NCBI RefSeq assembly: GCF_040581485.1 | Contig: NC_090130.1 | Coordinates: 27,071,418 to 27,135,417, forward strand | DNA length: 64,000 bases | Source: Linepithema humile | Taxonomy: Eukaryota; Arthropoda; Insecta; Hymenoptera; Formicidae | Reading direction: 5' to 3' | In this document: positions 13,550 to 24,731 of the stretch, in pieces | Numbering within the stretch: the first letter of the stretch is position 1 | How the letters are laid out: the number at the start of each line of letters is the position of its first letter | The notes under the pieces: generated by a model | Database searches by the model: none | Told to the model about the DNA's origin: nothing | Seen by the model: the letters and a program-made list of their open reading frames with translations, nothing else | Program-made: the position numbers and the translations under genes

Positions 13550-15744
13550 ACGCGCGTGCTCTGGCGTGTGTAAAGTTTAGACTCGCGTCCGTGTTAACAT
13601 TAAACAGATTATTTTGATCTCTGCTATTTGAACAGTCAGTTAAATGGAATGTTACATTTCGGTGGACTTTACAGTAGAAATTGCTTTCTTTGACATATTC
13701 GCGCTTTTAGATTTGTATTTACAGTTATTTTCCCTGTTATTTTCTTTTCGAAACGTTACTCTGTGACAAATTAATGCTATTGATTTACTTATAATACAAT
13801 ATGATTAATGCAAGCTTAAATCGCGAGTCGTTCCAAAGTCGCCAATAAAACGTACGCTTTATGCCAATTTGTTCTCTCTTTCCAAGAAGTAATAAACGAG
13901 ATCAGCAGACAAAGTAATTTTATAAAGAAGAATTCAGCGGCTTGACTGAAAGCAGCTTTTCATCACGGTGCTCGCATTCTGATCTTCCACGAAAACGTGC
14001 TTTCAGGGCTAATTACCTTTCTAGATTCGTATTTTGTTGCGCTCGTATCTTTTTCTTCAGTTCTCAGTTCGTTACGCCGCAGTATTCAGGGATGAGAACA
14101 AATTTTATTTCTTTCGTCGTCCTTTAATGAACCGCTTTTGATATTTGCGCAGAATGCGGCTTTTTATTCCATCGACCTACATTGCAAAGTAATACCGCGG
14201 AATGAGAAGTAAATAATTGATAGGAACATAATCCATTTTAATTAACTGTCTGATTGTTAACCGAATAAAAATGCTAATTTATATTCTAGGACACTCTAAA
14301 TATTAACCGAGACGATGTGCAATTAGGATATTGTTCAGTGTTATAAGAATAAATTGTAAAATGTGAATTTTGTAAGAATATTTCGTTATCGTATAATTTG
14401 TGTGCAGTTTACGAGATATGTATAATTTACACATTTTGCGTACTTAAGCACTTAGGCACTTTTAAGTGCGCTGAGAAAATATTTACGAGCGACTACGTCG
14501 TCGCGTCCAATTTATTCAGCCACGACGTGGAACCTAAATAATTCATACTACGCATAAAATATGCCGTTGCAACGCGAGCTTTTAACGAGGACCCTTCGAA
14601 GGAGGCAACCTCACTCTTGAGAAGTTCACTAATTTCTTCTCGATCGCGTATATATCTCTTAGAGAAAAATACCGCATTCCTATGAACGGATATTCTCAAG
14701 AAATCTTACGTCAAGAAATAAAAACCACGATAAATTTATCGCATTTTTTACGTATTTCTGCGCTACAAACTGTCCTAAATTCCCCGCAGTTGAAATAGCA
14801 TCTTATATTGTAGGACGTCGTGTATACTAAGTTTAAATTGCTACTGAAGAAGAATATCGATCAGCTTTTTCTTTCTACATATTTTAAATGTTTTGTTTTA
14901 AATTGCGGATGCTGTTAAAGATGTCCATTTCATTCTTAAAACGCATGAACAATCACGCGCAATAGCTGAATACATAAATCGACACAATCAACGGCAAACT
15001 TATATTGCATTCGTGTATTAATAAATGTATCGATAGCGCTGTTGTGCAATAACAATATAAAGAAAATAAGTTCCCTCCTTGCGCTCAAGAAAAAGTCGCG
15101 AGCTTTCCTCTGTTTTCCTACTTCTATTTCGAAATTGACAGTACATATTGGGATTCTTTTCCATTTAAAGATATAAAAAAAAATAAAAATAACAAAAAAA
15201 ATATTTATGAAGTATGCGGTCAGTAGAAAGAGAAAAATCACTATCTTTAACGTTCAATTAAAAAATTGTTGCCACTTTTCGGAAAGTATGCTTCTACTCG
15301 GAGCGTTTTTCCAGAGGCTCTGCCAGATTGTTATTCGCGAATTCCACACAAAAGATAATTGAAATTGTTCGCGTGGGATACTGGATAGCCGGAAAGACTA
15401 TAGTCGTGCCCTCTACTTCGGAAAATATTCCGCTCGTTGGTCGCTCTGGCGTACTCAAAGCTTATGACGGAGAAACAGACGAAGCGTTGCTTCCAGTCAC
15501 GCTGGATTTGCACAGGAATTTGAGGAAGCGTATGCGCATCCATTGTCCAAGCGCGGAAATGTCTTCGCTAAGAGAGCGCGGTAAAATGGCTAATTGCGGA
15601 TGAATAATGAGAGAAATGACATTCATCTTGTAATTCGTATACTTTTATATTCCGAGATGATATACGCAAAACACAAGAAGAAAATGAACGAACATTTCGA
15701 TGGAAACCGCGCAAAATGTGTGCGATTGCGTAAAATAATTAAAG

Positions 15745-15768
15745 GAAAGTTATAACGAAAGTTATAAC
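15745..15768. repeat. Tandem duplication of a 12-mer
   Basis: GAAAGTTATAAC occurs twice in direct succession without mismatch. Confidence 0.85.
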
Positions 15769-16709
15769 TGATTCAAATTGATTTAATACGTTTGTTAAAT
15801 AATTTAGCGTCTTTGTTAGAATATACTAAAATAATCAATATTTTAATTTTCGCATCAAATAAAACATACCGAATTACTGAATTTCGTCAAGTATGAGCAA
15901 TATATTGAAACAGTGATGAAAGAAAAATATAATAATGAGATCACCGATAAACGACCATTATCTGCTTTTATTTGTAATTAAACATAATGAAAGATATTAC
16001 GATTTAATATAATTAAATATAAATAAACTAGTATACTATATTTTACATAAGTTTCATATCTTATTAAAATGAAAATAGAAAAAATCCCACAAGGTTGATG
16101 AAATTATACATAAACCTTTGTCCTAAATTCCGCTACAAAATTATAGATCCGAAGTGGACTTTAGCAAATCAAATTGAATATTGAAATTTCCGAAGAGCCG
16201 CAGGGGTACAAAATTAGTAACGGAGCTTTAATCTTTCGTTTAAAAGACAATCTAACCATTAAACTTTCCAGATCTATATCTTTGATCTTCATTCAGTCTT
16301 AATCCCCTTAGGCGGAAATCCTGTTACACCTACTATCCCTCGTACAAAGCGAAAGGAATGCATTTAAGATTTTCGTATTTAACAGAGATTTCCGCTGATT
16401 TATATATCTCTCGGGAAATTTGTGCACGCGATCAACTAGGGATTTTAACTCAAGTTTGTTTAACCAGGAATAAATATTTGATAAAATATAAATAAACGAA
16501 CGCGTAACGATTTTGTACAAATGGTTGAGTAGATCGCTTCAAATCATTACAATAGATTATAATATTTCATTCATTTTCATTTTCTTATAAACCGCAAAAA
16601 TTACAAAATGCTTTATTTTCACATATAATTGATAATTAAAAAAAAATTATTACTTTAACAAAATTTAATTTCTAAAGATATGATTTATAATCTTTCTTTC
16701 AATTTTCAG

Positions 16710-16891
16710 GTTCTAAAAAGCGAACAAGACCGTATGACGTTTGCGATGAATTTTACAGCGACCTAATTAATGATTTAATAATAGACGCATACCTTTTAAT
16801 ATCGAATCATTTTTTTTCCGCCGATATGGAGGAACGCGGAGAAAAAGCGCAATTAAAGCGGCGCCCCCGATGCTGTGAGCACTGCAATTAA
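16710..16891 (+). other. Candidate antisense exon or conserved block, uncertain
   Basis: A good plus-strand acceptor (CTTTCAATTTTCAG ending at 16709) precedes a frame open from 16712 to a TAA at 16889-16891. It gives 59 codons beginning SKKRTRPYDVC and ending RPRCCEHCN, and lies antisense to the nAChR gene. I do not recognise the peptide. The same stretch also has TAATTA cores (about 16763 and 16886) and could instead be a noncoding regulatory element. No matching upstream exon was identified. Confidence 0.15.
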
Positions 16892-18385
16892 TTTTGCGGA
16901 GATATGCCGTGGTATTGATTAAGGCAGTGGCGAAATTAAAAGTAAGTCGATACGTGACGGCCGTTCACAATTCATAATATGCCGATTGAAACGACCCGAA
17001 TGGTATTGGCACTTTTTTAGATATACGTTCCGATTCTTTCACACATCAAAAAGTCTTTAGCGAATCGCAAACAGCGTCCCAGTCGGAATATTGTAACTTT
17101 TCGCGAGTGTTCGTTCGACAGCTGCATTTACATGGCAACGAAAATCCATTCCTAATCAGTATACGAAGGCTATTGAAAGCGGGCCCGCATCGTATCGGTT
17201 CTCTTTTATACATCGCGGCGCTGTTCTCCCGCCCAAACCAGTGCAGCAACCCTTTGATAACGATATTGCGCTCTTTCATAAACGAATCCTTACCCGCGCT
17301 AAAAGGAAGAGAAATAAGGATGTTGAAGAGGCGTTGAAAAATTAAATCGACATCGAAACTATCTCGTTCCGTCTCCTACTGCACGCTTAATTGAGCAATT
17401 ACATCCAACGGATAAACAGCGGCGCTTGAAATCGAGAGCCCTCGTATTTAATACACGAAAGTAAGTACTGCGACTTAGTACACTTAATTAAGATACTACA
17501 AACTTTATTCGATAATTACTGATTACGGATTATTTACAGATTGAACTTTGGAGGTGTAGAGCACTCGTTAATAGCCAAATCGAACTTTAATCGAAAGCTT
17601 GTAGTGTGAGTTTTCTTCACCGTAACTCTTTAACCTTTATTTAAAATTCGCCGTGAAAAGTTCCGAAGACCTAAAAAGGTCAGTTGCAAACTGCGCGAAA
17701 TGCAAGCTGTCGCCGTCGATGTGCTTTTTGTTTTCTGCGACACTCTTCCGATGCATCCGAAAGTTTAGACGAAATTGCTTTCGCTTATACCTTTTCTTTT
17801 TTTAATCTATTTATGTTCAAAAATTATTTTGTTTTCTTACTGGAGAAAATACTATAGACACGTACACGATCGAGCAAGAATATTTTTCCAATCTGATTCC
17901 AATTTTACAATTTCAAATATTTGATACAGCGAGCAAATACAGCGAAATCGAGTTTACCTAAATCTAAGCCAGGTGATGTTAGTTCGGCACTGTAAGTCCT
18001 GCCGCATTAAAACGAAAAATATTGTAGGATTTTTTTTCCGCGCGCGACACACTAATTCGAAAATAAAATACGAATCTCGAAAGCATTCGAACTTTCGCAT
18101 CTTCGATTTTCGCACATGCGTAATCATTTCTTTTCGCATTCACGAGTCTCAAGTGGGATGTGCCGAGTGGATGAACTCACCTCTGAGTGTATGTACAAAG
18201 TGGAGAAACCGCGAGACGGAAGGCGGAGCATGAGAAGATGCAGCGTGTGGAAAAAGGAAAAAAGAAACAGCTATCGCGTTGCGAATGGAAGGAAGAAAGG
18301 CTCTGACTTTCCTCATAATACCAGTCGGCCCATTAAAGCTCACCGGGACTCGCGGAACATGCTAGTGTTCCACCCTGCTCAAGTG

Positions 18386-18391
<6 letters not shown>

Positions 18392-18422
<31 letters not shown>
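18392..18422. repeat. (CT)n microsatellite
   Basis: About 15 uninterrupted CT units on the plus strand, read as AG on the minus (nAChR sense) strand. It is immediately preceded by a short C-run. It causes leucine/serine-rich artefact frames on the plus strand. Confidence 0.95.
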
Positions 18423-20677
18423 TGAGTCGACCGAAGAGCTACAATCGGGCGCGAAGAACTTTTCCGCCGCGATCGTGAACTTTCTCCGCGCAAAGTGGAA
18501 ATTCGTCTACTTGGAAGGGGCTCTAAAAGATTTGCCGGTGCAGTGGATAGTGTGATCAAATAAAAAGTAACCGACAAATGTCTCGCAAAATATGTATATA
18601 ATATTAATCAAGCTATAAAAAATAAATATTAAAAAATGAATTCTTTTAGAGATATTAAAAAAAAAGATAAAAAGATAAAGCCTCTCCTAAGCTTGCAAAG
18701 AAAAATAGAGAATATTCCAGCTCGAGAGACTGTTTCTAAATTTAAAAATTAACGCTGCTTGGGCGCTAAATATAATCATTTTTGACACGCGTTCTAACGT
18801 CTGCGAAAAGTCGCATTAGTCACGGTTCAGGCGTGTTATTCGCATACTGACGCGCTTCCACGTAACACGTTGTTCTACGACGCGGAGTTTTATATTTTAT
18901 GTCGCGCAACTCGCACTGGTTTCCACCCTCAGTACGTAGTAAAGTACACACCACCGCCCGGGAACTTCCCTACGCGCACCTATACATTATTTTCGCCTCG
19001 CGTGATTTATCGTCCCTGCAGTGGTAATGGAACTTGCGAAACCTGTCCGACATATACATAAGAAATTGCTTACCGTGATATAAATGTCGAGCGGCGACAA
19101 GCCGAGCAGTTTGCATTAAGAAATGCAATCTGAGAAACGTCCGATAACGACGTTAACTTGGCGAACAATCGTCGAAATAATTTTCACGGTAATTTACTAC
19201 GCACTGAAAGTGCCAAGGAGACCCCCCTGAGATTCGTGGCGACGTAATATCGCGGTATTACGTAGTACGCACGCTTACCTTCCCCCTCCCTGGATACACT
19301 AGATATATTATCCAAGGGAAGATACCTAAATGATCCGAACAAGGTATCTCCATTATCTGATAGTGTACAGAATCCCTGGGCAGCCATTTCGTCGCACCCG
19401 CGCACAACTATCACCCACCTATCGGAAGAAATTACCAGATTTCGCCCCGGGATAGCCGCGCGTGAAACGTGCAAATTACGAGACACCCGGTACGTGTTGC
19501 GCTCGCGCCATGTATTTCGCACGTGTTGGCTGCCGGCGACTTTGCGGTATCGTCGCGCGAGTTCGCATTCCCCGTTCCATCAGCCTGGGCAAAAATTATG
19601 CAAATGCATTTCCTTCGCGCGTCCCGGCGCATACAGCCGATGAGACCGAAGTAACGAAACTTTATGCAACGTCGTCTCGTAGCGCCCGCTTTCGGATCGC
19701 GCTGCATTTCTCTCCGCGAGAGAGCCCGAGTCTTCCACTCCCTTTTATACTCTAGTCTTTACATAAATTTCAGCGACGATCATCCCCGGCGTAAGACGGA
19801 ATAGCGAAGCGGTGTATTTCGATATATAGATACAACGGTGATCTGACGCGAGCCGGTTAAGCGAGAGTTAAACTATCGATCCGCACTGCGTACACCATTT
19901 CTGGAATATTCGGATATTAGATAATTATTCGTTCCAGCGCAATTATGAGCCAATAATATACTATTAAGTTACTACTAATAGAACAATGATGATTTCAATT
20001 TACAATAACGATCATACGGGCAGATAAATTAGATTTCATGCTGTTGATATCAAGCCATCGTGATTTTTATTTGCAAAATTTTACACACAAACATTTATTT
20101 TTCCCAAATTGACCCATTGTTTAGTTTTTGCGAGCTATATGTTAATAAAACATATTGGTCTATGGATTGGTCTATTAGTCGAATTGATATACTCAGATCG
20201 AAATGGTTTTATGAGTGAGCGCAAATATCAAACGTTTGTAAAAATATAAAGGACACTTAGCGTACAAATAGAAGTTTTTAATCGCAATTTTTGTGTTTTA
20301 CTAATGTATACGCGATGAGGGATAATGGTTACGTCATGCGGCTACGCGACATAGGTTTGGAAATAGAGTATCGCATACTGCGCGTAATTTAATGAACGAC
20401 CTGCAAGGATTAAGTTAATAATTTCCAACGGCCGTAATTGCAAATGTCGAATGTGTTTGCAACATTTGCACTCACTGCGCCAGGATATAATATATCACAT
20501 AAGTCATTAACTTTGAATTCGCATTACGAGTTAAATTTTGATATTTTAACAGAGCTGTTACGCAAAAATGTTGTTAAAAAGGTAAATTATTCTACAAATT
20601 ATTATTATATTTTTCAAGAAAAAGAATTTCTCTTTCATATATCTTTATTATAACCGACCCAGATAAAACGCGTGCAG

Positions 20678-21040
20678 TTACCCATCAATGTTGAAAGTAC
20701 GAGCTTTGCATTTTGAACATGAGAAAGTAAAATGTATTCCGTTCTTCGTGGAAGATAGATTTAATTTCGACTCTTCTCTTGCATTCGACACAAGTGCATC
20801 TGATAGCGACGTTACCGGGAAATATACAACATCATATCGATACACGCAAATGTCGAATGTCCCTTGAATATCTGCGTGATTTATATTTGCAAACGTATCG
20901 GCTTCTTGAGTCAAATGCAGCTGCGTGTTACTTTTGTATGCATTGGCCGTCACCGAGAAGCACGGAGGAAAGATTAAATAGCGAAAGAAAGAAACTGACG
21001 TATCCATATCTTCGACATGATAGCATCTTCGAAATTGCAA
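20678..21040 (-). other. Open frame of 120 codons, unrecognised and probably chance
   Basis: This frame is nAChR-sense and lies inside the large intron. The translation has mixed composition with several Cys near the end, but no motif, signal peptide or membrane segment that I recognise. It lacks an ATG at its first codon (TTG), and a plus-strand frame of 103 codons overlaps it. I do not propose a gene, but it is one of the longest frames here. Confidence 0.12.
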
Positions 21041-21196
21041 ATGCTAAATTTACCAAACGCCATATAACGTATATACGTCTATTTTATTAACTATAAAACG
21101 CTATCTATATATACATTTCCAAGACGTACATACATTTTCTTTTTTATTATAAAAAAGCATTTTGCCTTCAATGACTTGTTTTGTTAATTAATTAAT

Positions 21197-21232
21197 GCTA
21201 AAAACAAAAAGCTAAAACTAAAAACAAAAAGA
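21197..21232. repeat. Near-tandem repeat of CTAAAAACAAAAAG
   Basis: Two copies of the 14-mer are separated by a few bases in an A-rich stretch. Confidence 0.7.
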
Positions 21233-21716
21233 TCAATTACTGCAATTTTTCCAACTGTTTATGATTTATCAAAAATATTTAAATTAAATTATATTTTAAC
21301 TTGATATATTTTTACGCAATTTCTTTTCAATTTTTTCAGATATAGACCCACGAAAGACTTATAATTATAATTATAAAAATATTCAGTATTCTACACTGCA
21401 GAGAAAAATTAGTGCAAAATTACAACCACGATAGTAAACCGACTATTGCATGTGTAAATTTTCACGTATGTAAATTTAGAGTTTGCAGCTAAAATTAATT
21501 TCTAGTGTTGCAATAAATAAATATATAGGTACACACACACATATATATAGTATATGTGTTTTATAGATTAATAATCCAATTTATCCAAAAAACTTGATTT
21601 CAAATTTACTTGTGTGGCACACTGCGAGTGAGTAAAACAGAAGATTGTAAATTTATTTTACTTAAAATAAAAAATGTAACTATATAATTTATAGAATATT
21701 ACTGTTGTACTGCGTA

Positions 21717-21738
21717 ATATATATATATATATATATAT
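21717..21738. repeat. (AT)n microsatellite
   Basis: About 11 AT units lie at the left edge of the inverted repeat at 21741-21957. AT tracts often mark insertion sites or cruciform-prone DNA. Confidence 0.9.
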
Positions 21739-21740
21739 TT

Positions 21741-21957
21741 AAAAAAAATGGATAAATTTACTCAAATAATAGATATAGAAATAAAAAAATGTATATACAT
21801 TTAAGATTAATAAAATATTCTATTACTTGCGTAATTTTCCATATAAAATAAAGATATATTTACACACTAAAAAATAAAATTACATGATTTTGTATATTTT
21901 TGTCATAAATCGTATAATTTCTATATCTATTATTTGTGTAAATTTATCAAATTTTTT
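21741..21957. repeat. AT-rich inverted repeat with 31-bp arms
   Basis: The arm at 21752-21782 (starting ATAAATTTACTCAAATAA) is reverse-complementary to 21917-21947 with one mismatch. Flanking A-runs extend the pairing weakly to 21741 and 21957. The spacer is about 134 bp. It may be a MITE relic, but no clear target-site duplication is seen. Confidence 0.75.
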
Positions 21958-23119
21958 CGTACATAAAATTTAGATATATAATTCAGGATTTGTGTTAAAA
22001 GTAACGGAAAAAACGATGATGCTTTAAGAAATTAATTTAACACGAAGACAATAACGAAATAAATTTAATAGAAGGTTTGTCGTCGAGCAAATCCGGAATA
22101 TTAACTCACAGCCGCAAAAGGTTAAGGTCGCCGCGGGCGAAATTAGGGCCAACCGGCAGCGTAACGATCACGACCTTCGCCCTCGGCGTCGTCGTTTCAA
22201 TTGTCAGCTGCGCCAAAGGGCGTAGCGCGTCCGATATGGTGCGATCCGTCAATCAGTCGAAAACGATCGCTCGGTAGAATCGTCAATGCTCGAATTTGGG
22301 TCATCGCAAAGCTTTCGTGAGCTCGCGCGGAATCGACCCAAAGCCGTTCCATAAGCCGCGAAAAATGAGCAGCGACAAGCGCTTTCGAACGAATCGGAAG
22401 CAGCTCTTTCGAAGGAAAAAGAAATTCTGTCGTAGTCCTAATAAAAGTATGCCTTCGCCTTCCGAAGCTCCGTGAAAGTAACCTGTTGCGGTGACCCTAT
22501 TAATAGTTCGGATCCCGATAAAAATTCGACCCCGCCAGGGGGAAACCCGTCACTTTTATATCGTACATCTTGAAATCTATCAATTCGATGATGAAATCGC
22601 AAATGCGACAACGTGCGGAAACAACGAGAAATGCTGTTCGTATAATCGGTTGCAAACTATTGTTGACAAAAAAATAGTCGTTATACGTCAAAACGGTTTT
22701 ACGACGAAAACGTAGTGATAAGCTGAGTGATAAACAGAGCGTACGATAAAATGTAATGTAACTAGAGTACGTCACGTGCAGTTTATGACGATATTTTTGT
22801 TCCCCGCGTTTTTGCACAACAGCGCGAACGGTAACTGCTTGATTTACATGACGCGACTATTCCGCGAGAACGATTTGGGACGCCGGGTAAAATCGGGGCG
22901 ATGTGTAACACAGAGTGGATCACTCTTAAATACACTCGGAACAATTGTAGATCGAACGGGATTGTCGCTCGATTAATGGAACAGTAAAGATCTTTTAAAA
23001 AATGACCGAGGTAACCTCGACGAATCTCGCGTCGTTCGTGTAATTGGCAGCGATCAATCACGGCGACGTCGCAACTCGTTTTATTTTCTGCGAAAATTTC
23101 AAGAAAATTAGAGACTTAC

Positions 23120-23164
23120 CAATTTTAGCCAAAGATTCGTGATGAGCAACTGGTTCTTCTCGTC
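23120..23164 (-). CDS. nAChRalpha6: nAChR alpha6-like subunit, exon 3 (45 bp)
   Basis: This 15-codon internal exon reads DEKNQLLITNLWLKL on the minus strand, the strongly conserved segment just before loop D in insect nAChR subunits. The acceptor is TTTTTGCAG|GAC and the donor TTG|GTAAGT; both fit consensus well. It starts and ends in phase 0, and 45 bp is the classic exon 3 length in this family. Spliced to the exon at 3157-3266 it gives ...WLKL-EWND..., which matches the family without a gap. In insect alpha6 genes exon 3 is known to occur as mutually exclusive alternatives. I searched by eye for a second W-x-N-T-containing copy on this strand and found none in the window. Exon 2, which should end in ...IIDV, was also not found, so it probably lies right of position 64000. 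Confidence 0.95.
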
Positions 23165-24709
23165 CTGCAAAAATGATTAAACATTAATATTGCATTGAAG
23201 GATTGCATTTGTTTTAATATGCAAAGTGTTTTTTTTTTATTGTTCAAACAAAATTTGCTCACAAACAAAAAATTGATAATTATTAAGAATAACTGCATAT
23301 GTATGGTCATTCATAATTTACAGAATGTAATATTTGATACTGATTGAGAGAATCAATTTCTCAAAGAAATTGTAAACGGAATGAGTAAAGTATATATAAA
23401 AGTAAGTCATTCTGTAAATAAATATCTAAAACTCTGAAAAGTAAATTAAATTTAATATATTTGTGTGAGTTAATGTTATATAAATACATAAGGTTTCTAT
23501 TTTAAAAATAGACACAGGCGTATTTTTGAAATTTGTCCAACGCAAAACGAATTAACGTGCTAGAAGCGGCTTCGTAACTCATTATGCAGTTTCATATCGC
23601 AATTAAAAATTGCTGTGGAAGAGCGCATGTGCATTTAACAAGGCTCGTGAAGACAAAGGACCTTCATTGCTCAGAGTGTTTGCAGGTTGCATAATAATGG
23701 CACACACACAGCGTGTTATTTAATCAATTGTACGTTGTTAGCGGAGTAAATTATTTGCGCATATTTTCGCGACAATTATAAATTTACTGCAATAAATTCC
23801 CGAGAGCAAACGTGCAAGTTTCTTTTTATGAATGATGCGGGATTAGATGGCAAAAAATGTCCGTGCAACACTATAAATTACATGATATTATACATGAGCG
23901 CGATAAATATGATATTCTTTCTTTTGGAATTTTTCGAATTTTTTCAGCCATAAATTTATATTATGTTAAAAGAGAGAAGAAAAGACATTCTCGTTAAAAT
24001 GTTGCCAGTAATATATTTTTTTTAAACTTTATACAATGTCATAAAAGCGTTCGTTTAACAAAATAATTAATAAAATGTATTGTGTGTGTTATGTACTATT
24101 TAATAAATTGTCTTTTTATCGTAGAAATTATTCACTTATAAAACTTCTTAAGTCGTCAAATATATTTCTATTAAAATCTCGTTTTCACAAAACCAACATT
24201 TGTTCTTTTTTTAGAATTTCTTCAGAAGTGCGTCAGTGCAATATTTTTCAATAATTAACACTATAACAAGGCTAGAGTGATCCTAGAGAATATTCTGTGT
24301 GTTGGCCTTTATCAGTTTTCGCGTACCAATTAAAGCCAGTAACTCTTATAAAAACGTAGATTGTTTCAAGCCATTCGTTACTGGAGACTAAACGACAAAT
24401 CGAATTACATCACAATCCGTTAAAAAAAATAGTCAACTAACGAATTCGAAAAATTCAATATGCCTTTGAAAATACAACACATAAATAAAAAGATTTTATT
24501 AATAAATGCATATAGATACATGTTGTAATTATGATTTTTCTCGTTATAATGTGCTATATGTATGAATTCGTTACAACAAAATGTATTTTAGATCAAATAT
24601 TGAAAGTAAAAAACTGTATAAAAAATATTCCCCTTAAAAACCTTTACATGGAACTCTATATAGTTGTTACAAATTCGTTGTTACAAATAAAAAAAGATAT
24701 AATTATACA

Positions 24710-24731
24710 TTATCTATAATGTTATAGATAA
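24710..24731. repeat. Perfect 10-bp hairpin
   Basis: TTATCTATAA, a 2-nt loop TG, then TTATAGATAA. Confidence 0.8.

Larger units (their letters stand above)
3267..23119 (-). other. nAChR intron between exons 3 and 4, about 19.9 kb
   Basis: The intron is bounded by GTAAGT at 23119 downward and by ACAG ending at 3267 (minus strand). It carries no recognised nested gene. It holds AT-rich DNA broken by GC-balanced blocks: about 5700-6430, 7740-8220, 11040-11480, 11760-12150, 12540-13560, 16710-16960, 17050-17340, 18000-18550, 18870-19900 and 22080-22450. These blocks give open frames of 60-120 codons on both strands at once, which reflects base composition rather than genes. Such a long intron around a 45-bp exon suggests regulated splicing and room for regulatory elements; this is inference. 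Confidence 0.9.
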
